DNA from: Baylisascaris procyonis
Lineage: Eukaryota > Nematoda > Chromadorea > Rhabditida > Ascarididae
DNA length: 64,000 bases
Direction: 5' to 3'
Assembly: GCA_037389465.1 (NCBI GenBank)
Contig: JAZARR010000179.1
Location: 3,940,501 to 4,004,500 of the forward strand
The notes beneath the pieces were generated by a model. The model was not told the origin of the DNA, ran no database searches, and worked only from the letters and a program-made list of their open reading frames with translations. The translations under genes and the position numbers were made by a program. Below, piece after piece: positions 48,901 to 61,690 of the stretch (positions are counted from its first letter, which is position 1; each line of letters opens with the position of its first letter).

Positions 48901-49841
48901 ATGGATGTGATTGTGATTCTAAAGGTGATAGAGATTTTCTTTGCATTTGCGATATTATTATTGCTTATTTTATGGCCGAGTTATATTTGCTGGGAAGTGA
49001 CCGATATCCATCTTGAGACAATTTATATGCACAGCGCAAAATGCGCTATCGAAATACAAGTAAGCAGCCCTGAACTTCCTTTACCTTGCTTATCTTGTAA
49101 CATGAAAAATGTAAATCCGAATAGGCTCAATTCTCCTTTTGCCCTCATACGACATGCATTTTTTATTAACCGGAAACAGGTTTAACGTTGAGGTAAAACT
49201 ATAGCAAATGAAATATAAATAAAAGCTATAAAACTTTGATTAAAATTGGGTTTATTTATTTAAAATATTTCAATAAGCCTAAAAGATTTAAGCTGATATA
49301 TGCAAAGAAAACGTCAATAACGATTACCGCTCATGAATAATTTTTATTTTCATTGCCTTTCAATTTGTTGTATAAATGTTAATGATAACGTTTTGATGTG
49401 ATGTTTATTCAAATTTATGCATCGTTTCGGTAATTCGCTTGTAAAAAATGCTGAAAAATAAATAAATTTATGCACTTAAACCGGAAAACATTTTAAATAA
49501 TTACGGAAAAGATAACAGTCAAAAACTAAGGGGAATATGATAGGAGAATAGGGAAATAATGAGGATGGAGAGGGTGATAAGAAATGAAATTAGAGGTGAG
49601 GTGAGGGGGAGGGGGAATATCGATATCTTTTTGAGATATCAGTTTTCTTTATAAGTAATCGTTACAGCACACTATTGAGCTCATAAAAAATGAAACTCAA
49701 TTAAGCATTTGGGAAGAATATGATAGAATTAGCGAAAAGAATATAACCATTCGACGTGAAAGGTTAGTGGGTAATTTTTGATACTTGTGTGAATAAAAAA
49801 ATAAGAAAATAAACAAATAAATAAATAAACGAATAAACGAA

Positions 49842-49908
<67 letters not shown>

Positions 49909-50736
49909 ACAAATAAATAAGGAAATAGATAAACAGATCAAGCAACAAATCAATAAAAGTAACTGTTTAAGCTGTGCTTTTGTAAATACTCCATATTATA
50001 TTGCCGACAATTGAGCCCTTTTATTTAAAAACCTTTCCACTGTATTTGATTTATTTCCAATATATCATTGTAAATGTTTTCATGTGCAGATATTTCAATA
50101 TTATATTTCAAGTATTTAATACGAATTTAAAAGATAATTGAGCAATAAACTATCAAAAATTCTTCTCAAATATAAATGAATATTTCACGCTTTAGCGGAA
50201 TGAAGATTGCCCTTGCCTCCTCCGAGGGGATATAAACCCCTCCCCCATCTCCACCCTCCCATTAGCTCTCCTCTTCTATAAGCTAGTGATTTTAACTCTT
50301 CCAGAATTACTTATATTAAATAATTGCTAAATAACTAGCGAGGAAGGAAGATGGCGAATTATGGAATCGGGAGATATATATTAATAATGGCCAAGTCTTC
50401 GTTTAGCCGTTATTTCAGAGAGAATAAAGAATTTGTATAATTTGAATAAATATTTGTTATCAATTTCAGTAATGAGTTATTATATCGTCGAGAACGTCCT
50501 AATTTCTTTTGTTTACTCCTTTCTATCAATTCCAAATTTAAAAATAATACACCATTGGAATGTTGTAAGTATTTTCTTCGATAGAATTATCCATTTCAAT
50601 AACGAATATTTGCTATCGTATTTAGCCAAAACTCCATCAAATGTATTTTAGTTTTACGAACGATTTACTCCTTTTTGCTGTTCATATTCACATACTTTTG
50701 CATTCTTTTTCACCTCGGGACATTAAAATAAATGAG

Positions 50737-50787
<51 letters not shown>

Positions 50788-51958
50788 ACAAATAAATAAA
50801 TAAATAAGTAAGTAAACAAATGAACAAATAAACGAATAAATAAACATTAGCTACTAGTTGGCATCAATAAATATTTACGCTATTAAAAACTCTAAGCACC
50901 CACAGGTTATGCGAAGGCTGAGCATTCCATAGGTTATGCAAATTATGCTTTATTGAAAGATCATCAAAACAATACTTTTTAGCGTTAGATGCATCAACGT
51001 TCAATTAGTTGTTTAATTAGAATATATGCTAATGATATATTTCACTATTAAATCCTTTCTATATGCGATAGAGGAGAAGAATCAATCATAGATAAGCGTT
51101 ATTCGCTGTTCCTAACTTTATGAACTTGAGCTACTTCAGGTTCAAAACTGCAATTTCCTCAGGTATTGAAAAAAAAGAAAGAATGACGTCATAATTTTCA
51201 GCATGTTTAATCGTATCAGTGATCACATGTGCAGTTGTAATTGTTTTCATTTGCTTACATCTATCTGTTATAATATTTCGGAAACAGCAATACATTCATA
51301 AATTCTATCTATTTATTGTAATTATTTGTTGGATTATCGTCGCGTTATGTAAGTATTTATTTATTTTTTTCGAATAAAGATGCTTTTAGCATTTCATTTG
51401 AATCAATCTTAGTTCTATGCATCACTATTGGTCATTAGCTAATAGTGGTACCAATTAGCTAGTGACTAATGATATATACCATCTCGACTAGGCAGATACC
51501 TCATCGCTGTTGAGGTGATTTGACGGTCACCATCCATTAATATCTTGTGATGCAGAAGATCGACAAAGGAAAGCGCTTTTATCCCCTTCCACCTCCCTCC
51601 TTCATTCCCCTCCCGTCTCCCCTCAAACATAACACCACTATAAAAGCAAAGAGCAAAGGTTTATTTGTCACATACAATGTTATTAACTAGTTAATTTATA
51701 TGTCTACCTTAGATAGGTAGGGGTAACCGTCAAAAGTTTGTTATCATCCGATAGTACGTCATTATTGACCATAATTCACTTTTTATGTATTATTATAGCT
51801 TTTTGAATGCATTTATTAATTCGCTATCACTTCGAATTGAAATTTCTTCATTCAAATAATTATCATGCGGTTAAAAAAAATTCAAATTTTGATCTTTTTC
51901 AGCAGCTGGTTCAACTATACGATACTCTTTCTTTCGGATAGCCATTCTAAATGATTGA
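48901..51958 (+). CDS. Uncharacterised small multi-pass membrane protein (tentative, 4 exons, about 149 aa)
   Basis: I do not recognise this family. Model: 48901-49059, 50477-50564, 51202-51348, 51903-51958. Exon 1 has a strong membrane helix (FFAFAILLLLIL) followed by a polar stretch with Cys. Exon 2 is polar with an NNT sequon. Exon 3 has two hydrophobic helices (VSVITCAVVIVFICLHL and FYLFIVIICWIIVAL) separated by basic RKQQYIHK. Exon 4 is a short tail to TGA. Phases are consistent across all four, and exons 3 and 4 have excellent TTTTCAG acceptors and GTAAGT donors. The start was chosen because TTTCCAG ends 7 nt upstream of the ATG; an in-frame ATG at 48859 is the alternative. The exon 2 acceptor is weak: the better TTTCAG at 50469 requires a different phase, so an exon may be missing between 49059 and 50470. 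AATAAA occurs at 52124. Confidence 0.45.
49796..49945. repeat. AAAT tetranucleotide microsatellite
   Basis: About 150 bp of (AAAT)n with ACGA interruptions on the left, in intron 1 of the tentative membrane protein gene. Confidence 0.95.
50731..50846. repeat. AAAT tetranucleotide microsatellite
   Basis: (AAAT)n, pure on the left and interrupted by AAAC and AAGT on the right, in intron 2 of the tentative membrane protein gene. Confidence 0.95.
51184..51191. promoter_or_regulatory. CRE-like octamer TGACGTCA
   Basis: Perfect palindromic ATF/CREB-type site 11 bp before an exon acceptor in the tentative membrane protein gene. Motif match only. Confidence 0.3.
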
Positions 51959-53034
51959 ATTACTTTTTGAGAAAAAAAATTTCCATCCGTTATTTTTATT
52001 TATCTATTTTTTTTTTTCATTTCTAGCGTATGATTCAGTGCGTTGATTATATGAAAGGAACAATCAATATAGAAATGACGTCATTTAAAAGGAAATAATA
52101 TGACAGGTTAATACTTATGTTGCAATAAAAACTTAATGAGTCAAAAATAGGAAATTCGCCGAATTGAATTCCACACCTATGCGCACTATTTCCAACCAGC
52201 TGTCAGGTATTTCAGCTTGATCATTTTCAGCAATTTTCATCATTATTGAACGCTATGAAAAAAGAAATAAACAATTCACTTCATCACTTCCGGTTATATG
52301 GCACATATGTCATATTATTGCATGGTTATATATAGGCCTTAATACCGCCGAAATTCGCATTGTTGCATATTATTCGACGGTATGCATTTATTCACATACA
52401 CTGATATCGTATATCCTATAATATCCTTTACCGTATCTATATACCGTATAATATCATATACCGTATCTATATCTTTAGTATTATTACACTATATGGAAAA
52501 TTGCTAACACATTTTAATAAAAATAAAGCAGCATAGACTTTTAACAAACCTATCATAATGGCAACTTAGTGACGCTTTATGATTTCCATTTAATTGGGTA
52601 AATTTTATTTGCATTGAAATAGGCTCCAGAAATTCATCAATTTTGAAAAACATATTTTCAAGAAACGGAAATGACAGAGCAATTCGAAAATCTTTTGATT
52701 CCCTAGGAATATAGTTGATATATAGGAATTATGAGACCGTGAATATCGTTAGAAGCGATATTTCAGATCAATATTCAATTCGAAAAGCCATCGACGAGAG
52801 TGACGTTCGGTCGACTCACCTACTTACTACACTCACAGTCGATGATCGACTTGTCGGCTGAGTGACCGCTAGCTGGACAATTGTTGCAATGATCATCTTT
52901 AACAACGAGATGTTGCATTTCATGGGGCCGTCATCAACGATATGCAGAATAATATTATTAATAATATAAACTAAACTAAGCGTTGAGACGTTTTCTAACA
53001 TTAATATTGCACGATAAGGAGCTCATTGCAACAT

Positions 53035-53095
<61 letters not shown>

Positions 53096-53352
53096 ATTCT
53101 GAAAACGAATAAATTCGCTATTTCCTGCTGTCATAAGGAAAATTCGCTATTTTCTGTTATCAGAAGTATGTTACATACCTGTATTAATCTAAAAAGGCAA
53201 ATTTTTCAAAAACCAGATGAATTGTTAACGAACGATACAAACAAAATACGAACAACTGTATTTATATAAATAAACCACACACACACAACAACAACAAAGC
53301 GATTGGTGGTGTGAAGGGGGATCAATTAGGATCGATTCGGAATCTCTTCTAT
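51959..53352. other. Convergent intergenic region membrane protein gene / PDHB
   Basis: Contains a CRE octamer (52076-52083), locally repeated ATACCGTATCTATA phrases (52430-52475) and a TA array (53039-53092). No gene recognised. Confidence 0.55.
53039..53092. repeat. TA microsatellite
   Basis: Pure (TA)n of about 54 bp, 260 bp downstream of the PDHB stop on the minus strand. Confidence 0.95.
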
Positions 53353-55604
53353 TTATTGCACATTGAGACATTTCTTAACCATTTTGACGACGTCGGCCGT
53401 TTGTGGGAGGGCTGCCGTTTCGAGTGGTGCTGCATATGGCATCGGCACATCGACTCCAGTTACTCGTAGAATGGGGCCATCCAGATAGCCAAAGGCATCC
53501 GATTCAGTCACCTATAACCTCATTTATTTCAGTTTTACGTGCTTCATTATGTTCAACCATCGTTTGGGGTACGTTTACCACCTGATAACGATCATGAGTG
53601 TAGGGGAAGGTAGAAGAGGGGTTTTTGCACCTTAATAATGACTCTTGGGCGCTTGACATTTCGTGTTGTCTAATATCGGAAATTCAGTCTAGCTGAACCA
53701 TTTCCCTAGCCAAGCATTGACAAGGTCAAAGCGCCCCACAGCACAAATTACTTGGGAGTGGAGTGATTGTGACCGGAAATCTTCGGATAGAAAGGGTCAT
53801 TCAAAATTTCGTTCATCGGAATTATTGCTGTTTGCAAAAAATATATTGAAATAATGTTGCAATCCGTTTGTAATTTGCAATATTTGCAATTTCAGAGTTG
53901 CAAAAAAAGAATACATTAAACATCAAATAAAGTTCGCTCTTCTTATTTTCGTTGAGCAAGATGTTTGCAAAGTTTGGCTAGGAACATCGAATGAAAAGTT
54001 CAACTTTTGCAAACGTGTAAGTGATAAGGAATTATCAAAGAAAAAAACGACACGTGCCGCCTATCTAATCAACTAGAGAGAATAGAGGTGTAATGAGTAT
54101 TGGTCATTAATTTTGCCTCGGGCAAATAGAATAAATTGGCTAATAACTAAGGTTTGAGATAGAGTAGCATTTCTAGTTATTCGAAAAACGATACATAAAT
54201 ATTATTTTTCGGATGCTTTAAATTTTTCTTAAATTATTTTTTTAAACTTCTCCTTCGTTTCCGGAGGAAATTTGATAGAAAATAATTTTTCAGGATGTTT
54301 TTTTTTTGAAAAAAAGGTTGAAAAAAATTTTTTCCTGGCTTTTAATGAATAGAAGCCAAGCTTAAACAAGGTGTTTCCTTTGCAAATATTTTCTTTTGTA
54401 ATTTGGTGGACTATCGTTTCCCAAGAACAGCTTCTTAACATCTTCAATGAAGAAAGTATTTTCATAGTTATTTTCCAACCGAAAATATCTAAGTAGAAGC
54501 GATTAAACAGCGATAATCATCTCAAGTCGTTGCCTTAGCTTTCGGATTGTCTTTTTTCTATGAAAGGAGCTGTTCAAATAAGATAATAGGGTGCTGTTTT
54601 TATACACTTATGTAAATTTGTTGTGCAAAAACACATCATATCGAAGTTGTGTCGTCGTGTATGTATGTGTCTGTATGTCTTTATGTCTATCGTGAAATTT
54701 TAATCGGGAACCACGGAGGTTAGAGCCACGAGATTTCCGGATTTAATTTACATCACGAGGTGACCCCTTATACCGCATTTAAAGTTGGCCTATCAACTTA
54801 AAAAAAGCATCAAAATTTACATATATTTCGTATTCGTATGATCCGACTCTCATCTTTAATTTATTTTTTCATTGAAATCGATGAAAATTTTTTAGAGAGA
54901 CTGCACCATTTAAATTCGAAAAACTTGGAGGAATTATTCTGCACATTTTATTTTTTCCTTAATAATGCGTAAAATTGATTGACTATGTTGTTAAAATACT
55001 AGAGCCTATATTATGCAAGCTCCTTTCACTTTTCAGTTGATTTAAATCAATTAATAAGTAACTGCTAAAAATTTAACAAACCCGTGCACTGATCTCAGCA
55101 CCCACACCACAATTTGGCCATCCACTTTCGACTGTCACCAGGTGCTTCGTCTTAATCACTGAGTCCTTCACCGTTTGGAAATCCAATGGTCGAACACAAC
55201 GCAAATTGATCACCTCAAATCAAATACAGCAATTGAATTGAGATCTTCATTAAACAACAAAATATGAATTTTTAGAAAGAAAATTTAATACATTTATTGA
55301 ATTTAATAATAAATAATTTTTTTTTTCTCGGAATTGGGAAGAAATTACAATTACAATTAACTGGAAATGCCAAAATTTTGTGGAAATTTTTTAAGATCAC
55401 ATATGAATGTTGCTATTAGCAAAGGTCGATTTTTGTACGAAAAACAAACAGGTAGATAGATAAAAGTCAAAACATGATCCATGAAATTGATTAATGCCTT
55501 CTCGCTTAACAATGAATGAATGCATCGTTGAATCAGAGCTTACTAATGAATAATAATTTCCTGCATTTATAAAATCGAATCTTCACCAACACAGCACTCA
55601 AATG

Positions 55605-55648
<44 letters not shown>

Positions 55649-58600
55649 TATTTATTTATTTAAAATATTTTCGTAACAATGAATCTTTTCTCAATTAATA
55701 TTACCGATTTTAGCATAAATATTTATATTATAAAATCACTTGGAGATTATTCAAGAATTTTTGCATATTTATATCATTGAGCGATGAAAACAGTTTTCAG
55801 TAAAAAAATTTCTCCTTTAAATTCTTTCAAAAAAAAAAAAAAAAAAGAAAGAGAAATAAAATGAACCGCTCTATCAAAATGTGAGAAATATATTTCATTA
55901 TTCTTCGATATTTTAATGCATCACTTTATTTTCGATTATTTTCATCCAGCGATCCAATTTAACAATCGACTAATAGACATTTTTTTCTAATTCTTATCTT
56001 TTTTATTATTTTCAATTTTTTGAAAGTTTTGTTGCTTACTTAGTCCGCTATCCACATTTCCATGGAAGATTATCTAATAAAAGAAAGGCACCTTTAGAAA
56101 TATTCTTTCAAGAAGAAAGACGAATTTGTTTACCTCACAATCGATGCCTGATTTAGCCAATTCGTCGGCCGCATGTAACGAAACATCAACTCCGATACTA
56201 AGCGAGACAATAGTGATATCTTTACCAGGTCGTTGAATTTTTGCCTGTCCAAAAGGTAGCACAAAATCTGGCGATTGAGCTTCCGGCGAAACTGGGAACT
56301 TCATACCGTATAGAATCTCATTCTCCAAACAGATCACTTAAATAATTAACTGTAATCATAAAGAACAGCTAGTGATAAGGAATATAATTGAGGAATCAAG
56401 TCTGTATTCTAATTGAAGAATGAAATACTAACGTTAATTTAGCTATCTAATCCTTATCATTAAATGATATCATTTTTAGTCACTGATAAAGTATTTCCAT
56501 TAAGTGATGCTTGTAAGAGGTACTTTATTTAGAACAGGAATTACTCATCAATAAACCTGCAGGTTTTTATCGGCCGAATAAAAGAGAAGGACATACAGAT
56601 AGAGCTATATTTGTTCGAAGTGCTAAATCTGCCAGGTAAGATTGGTGGAATGCGAAAAAAGAAGCGGTGATGTGAGAGGGAAGGAATGGAATCATCTACC
56701 TGCATATCTAATCGCTTAGAGAAAGTGTAACCCGTGTTTTTTGCAAATTACCTGTATTTTTTAACTTAATAATTCTTCAAACATTACTATACCTCTATTT
56801 TAATTAAAATAACCCCAATTTATTAGGTAACCTCAAACAGGTAAAACAGTTTCGTTTGTATTTGGATTCCGTATTTGGTATGAAAAATTTAGATAAACAA
56901 TCCTAATAGCATCTCACTGAAAAAAGTGAACTCCGAGAACGGATGCCGAATGAATGATACATGCCTGGGTTATCGTCACGAACAGCTGCCTTGAATAGCC
57001 CTCTGGCATCTTCACAATCGTACGGTACAACAACCTGAAACGATTATCACTTTTCACGGGAAAGGGCACTTTATACCTAGGTGTTTTGCCTTTTTGTGCA
57101 AGGAAAACGCTGTAAATTAGCGGTTATTAAAGGTAGATTCTAGGTTCAATTATTGAATAGTTCTTATCTTTCAAAAGGCAGTCAGCACTGATATTTGAAT
57201 TTAAATGATGAGAATGAAAATAAAAGATATATGTGAAAAAACCGCTAAAAATAGTCGGAAAAATTGAGGTCTTTGATAAAAATTAACTCTGTAAAAATTT
57301 TCTGCAGTATTTCCGCTTATGTATGAAAATAATTCCACTTGAACAAGATTTGATTTCACCAAAAAAAAAAACGCTCTAATATATTTCAATATTGGCAGAA
57401 CACTGCGTTTTTTAGTCAACTCACTTTAATAAGTAATCTCAAATATGTAAAATAGTGTTGGTTGCAAGTTTTAGAACAAAATTCTTCAAGTGTTTCATCC
57501 ATTATTTTACTCTATAATGTTCTACCGAATTTGTACAAATCATAAAAGCATTGGGTAACTTATTTCAATATATATGAACGGAAAAACGCTAGAAATTAAA
57601 AAAAAATTAAATATATCGAAATTCAGCATCAAACAAGCGGATAGAAAAATTGCTGGTATATACCTTAATACCGGGACAATGCATAAACCATGCAGTGAAG
57701 TCTTGACTATGCTGTTGTGCAACTCCTACTGCTGCACCGTTCGCTCCGCGGAAAACAATCGGTACATGGAACTGAAAATTTTCACGCTTATATAAATATT
57801 TTCACCCATTTTTCAGCTTTTATAAATGCATAAAAGAAAATTTCCTCAGCAGTGAAGTAATATTAAATTCTCAGTATAGTCGAATTTTAATAATAGTATA
57901 CTATCCTAAATAATAAAAATTGAATAACTATGGGAAACTCAAGCTCTATGAAACGTTTTCATGGAAGTATTCAGTAATTTACGTTATTTTAAGTGGATTA
58001 GAAAAGTTTATGCAAAAAAAAATCCTTTAAAATGAATAAGTATTACTGCTGTTCAATTATGGGATTTTGCATTTAAAATCTTGGCATTTCAATAAATGCA
58101 GTAACTAAACTAGCAACTCCTTCATTGAAATTTGTAAATTCCGAGACTTATTATAGTAACTTATTAGGTAACTTATAAAGGAATAAATAACTAAAAAAGT
58201 AACTTAGTAACTAAAAAGTAACTTGTAAGGGAATAAATACACCTTTACCTTTAAAGCAGATAATCTGAAGCGTTTCCAAGTTACTCCAGTCATTTCTTAG
58301 CCGAAATTCTTCAGTCTTGTTCCTTTTTTTTTAAAAATATTTCTGCGAGTGAAAATGTTTTAACCATAAAATATTTTTTAATAAAATATACGAAGGCAGT
58401 GTATATTTTCAAAGTTCTACTTTTTTGTTTCTTCTTAAAGAACGGTAAAAGTTTACTCTCGAAAAAGAATTTGAAAATTCATAAAGAATATTGTTGCAGT
58501 GGATAGCTTTTTTTTGCCGAATAATTTTTAAGCACGTCAATGTGGTCGTTGATTCAATGACTCCGGCTTATGATGGCTCCAATATTGGATTTCTGCAGTC

Positions 58601-59952
58601 GGACTCATTAACACTATTATTTACTAAACAAATTTGAATATGACGTCATATGACGTCATGAGTATGAATCGTATCAAGTTTTGAAACTTCCCGCTCATTG
58701 CAACAATAAACGAATATAGGTTATAAATTTGAACTCTTCAATAGATAGTAATTCAAAAAATAAAAAATAGAGTCCTACTCTTCCGGCTGACATGTAGTGT
58801 GCTTTAGCAGCGCTGTTAATAATATGGTCGATGCCCTGCATGGAGAAATTCATCGACATGAACTCGCAAATTGGACGCAAACCATTCATGGCGGCACCCA
58901 CTGATAGACCCGCGATGGCCATTTCTGTGATTGGTGTATCCCATATACGACTATCACCGTATTTCTTCCAAAGACCCTTCGAGATCTGCAAAAGAGCAAT
59001 ATTGATTTCTTCAGTTAACATCTTATAAGAAAGTCAATATTTGTATTGGCTTGGGTTGAAGTTATATGTTCACCAATAGCGTTGCATTTTGTGCGCAAGT
59101 TAAACTGATTTAGAATTAAATTAAAGTGGTGGGTGGAAGCTCCCCCATTAGCTCAATGGCACATCATCTGCCCGGCAAGCGATAGGTCACAGGTTCGAGT
59201 CCATCTGGAGATGATGCTAGGATGTGAAAGGCCTACAATAGTTCAACTAAGCTGGTGGCTGTCCTATGTGTCTGCGAGATTTAATTGCGCTATTGCTTTT
59301 AATACTAGCCAAAGTAGTAGGTTACCCCTAGACTTCATTTAACTCCATCTACTGACATGTGATTTATGTCCATGTATGGATAGTTGCCACTTCCGGTTGC
59401 CATTCTTAACCAAACAGCGATGTAGCTTTCTCAGATACGTATTTCAATATACTCTAATCGCAGTCGAGAAATTTGCTAATTGTAAGATGCATTTCATTCG
59501 CTGACCATTGCCCACTATTTAACGGAGGACGTTTTATGCACGTGCCTAGTGTAGACTACATGTTACGTGCAAGGCTACTTAAATTGTAGACATGTTTAGT
59601 AGTTAGCACCAAAATTCGCAAAATATATAGTTTTATCTTGCGAATGCTTAATGTTCGCCAATGAGAAATGGATTAACGCTGTTCGAGTGGTCAGTGATAT
59701 TAATGCAGTACAATTGAGCAGGACTGGACTTTAGAAATGACCCACCTTATAGGCACCATCGTATTGGGCCACCTCTTCACCGATTAGGAAAACGCGATCG
59801 TCACGCTTAATCTCCTCATCAAGCGCAGCGTTGAGTGCATCACGTACGGTTACATTCAATGTACCGGAAGCGAGTCGACGCACCGATTGCTCGAGGGCAT
59901 ATACATTCGTTAGGCCGTTACGTAGAAGACGCATACACCCATTGACGGCCAT
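53353..59952 (-). CDS. PDHB: Pyruvate dehydrogenase E1 component subunit beta, mitochondrial (7 exons, 361 aa)
   Basis: The beta chain of the thiamine-diphosphate-dependent E1 of the pyruvate dehydrogenase complex, which decarboxylates pyruvate in the mitochondrial matrix to feed acetyl-CoA synthesis. Exons in transcript order: 59952-59746, 58985-58779, 57771-57664, 57034-56965, 56336-56134, 55213-55082, 53511-53353. Residues 1-30 are Arg-rich and lack acidic residues apart from Glu21, as in a targeting peptide. Key stretches: [15 protein letters not shown] with the cofactor-contacting Glu60, [69 protein letters not shown] and [12 protein letters not shown]. Human PDHB is 359 aa. Intron 4 (56964-56337) starts with GC (CCAG then GCATGT); only this donor gives the conserved NPV-CLENE join in frame. 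The start lies 28 nt after a GAATTAG acceptor. Confidence 0.94.
55605..55662. repeat. Compound TA + TTTA microsatellite
   Basis: About 36 bp of (TA)n running into (TTTA)n, in PDHB intron 5. Confidence 0.95.
56959..56964 (-). promoter_or_regulatory. Non-canonical GC 5' splice site of PDHB intron 4
   Basis: On the minus strand, exon 4 ends CCCAG and the intron begins GCATGT. A GT 4 nt further in breaks the frame of the next exon. Confidence 0.85.
58640..58659. promoter_or_regulatory. Palindromic CRE doublet
   Basis: Two TGACGTCA octamers 2 bp apart form a perfect 20-bp palindrome in PDHB intron 2. Such a site could bind two bZIP dimers of the ATF/CREB class. Motif match only; no evidence of occupancy. 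Confidence 0.45.
59143..59212 (+). pseudogene. Decayed tRNA-like sequence (possible SINE head)
   Basis: The internal promoter boxes are well kept (A box TTAGCTCAATGG, B box GGTTCGAGTCC) at tRNA-like spacing, and the sequence resembles an alanine-type tRNA. The anticodon stem and T stem are mispaired, so it cannot be a working tRNA. It lies in PDHB intron 1, opposite in strand to the gene. Confidence 0.55.
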
Positions 59953-61690
59953 CGCGGAATATAACCACTTCGACACGCGCCTAATTCAATATTTTATTAC
60001 AATAGATTCCCATTGAATGCATATCATCGCTTATACTTATAATTAAAGTTATGAATAGAGATTCGACGAATATTACTGACAAATTAATGACAGCCGTTCA
60101 TTTTGTGGTCCGGGATGGTCAAGTGTGATACCTTCCTTGCAATGTTTTCATGTTCAATGAATGCGCCAAGAAAGAAAACCCTACAAGATGAGATATAATC
60201 TATATCTTGCCGTTTAAAAATGGGATTTTCCAGAAAACCCCTCCCCCTTCACTGAAATATTTTTCCAATATGCAAAAATATATTTAAATATCGGTAAACA
60301 GGCCTCTTAGGACTGGTAGCCTAGTATTTTAACTTTGCCCTTTCAGATTCACCGAGATCTACGCCGATGTTGTAATATCTGAGAAAGTTGTTGTAAGCAG
60401 GTTGCGCCCTCAGTGCAGAAAAGTTTTTTTTCGATTTGGGTGATGAGAAATGAAAAGTCGATAGACGTTGAATACATATAAATTTTTCCGATTTCTAAAT
60501 TTTCGAAACTAAGGCAAGTTTACAAAGACGCTAGAGTAATGTAAACCATGATATGAGAGATCGTCGTCACGGTGAATATTACATCCATAGAACTATGTAA
60601 ACCTAGCTTCTGTGATTTTCGAACTGAAACTGCCAAGTAGACCGACACGCAGACACACACACAGACAGACGCAGACAGACGGACGGATGGACAGATAGAC
60701 AAAATGACGCAAATATAGGTGACGTCGTCATAACGCATTTTTTCTAAAGCGAATTCTTTGCGATCAGTGAGTGTTGAAGAAAATCGATTGCTTGCAGTAC
60801 ATAAGCACAAGGATTGTGTAAATTGCATTTTAATCTGGGCGGAAAATTTCTATGCATTGCAAATAATCCAGACATAAATTATTCACGGTGAATTTATAAA
60901 AGGCGAATAATGCAATATGCAAATATGCAAATTTTGAATTGCACAATATGCAAATTTGAACAACTAATTTGTAAGGAATTGCAAAGAAATTCACTATAAA
61001 ACAAAGTGGAGTTTAGAAATTGAATCGATTCAGTCACAATGCATTTCAATAAACTCAAATTATAACATTATCCATAATCAAATCCATAAATTCAGTGATC
61101 TCTTGCATTTAGCTGTCATGGATTTGATTGCTATTGCACTCAAATTGCATCCAACTTACACCCACGAGATGTTTATTCTTGCACGTTTGTATGCAACTTG
61201 CACTCACAACGTGCATTTTCATGCACGCTTGCACACAATGTTTTTGCACTTCGTGCACATTTACACTTGAGTATAGCTATTGTCGATTTATTGCATATTA
61301 TTGCCTAGACACTCAATTTGTAAAAAAAATTTATGTGATGTAAAACTATAATGACGATACACTAAAATATTGACGTGAGAAAGGATTTTAAAGCAATAAA
61401 TAATACTTCAAATATGGGAAATGATCGCACTAAAGAGGAAAGGCATTCCGATAGAAAGATTTTGATCGCCTAAATTATTACAAATTAAAAAATGTATCGA
61501 TCTACGCATGGTAGTATTACCGATTATATGATAAGTGATCTTATAAAATATATAATTAGAAGTAGATAAAATAGGCTGCTAAAAAGATATGAAGAAACAG
61601 TTATGTTGGATGAACAACGTTGATTAGCCGTATGATGGAATACATCCAAGTTAGGCTATATAGAATTGTACGAGTGATAATATTGTGAGT

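Noticed and set aside
60520..60828. 102-codon minus-strand frame with SVCVCVCVSV
   Set aside because: Created by CAGA/CACA low-complexity sequence.
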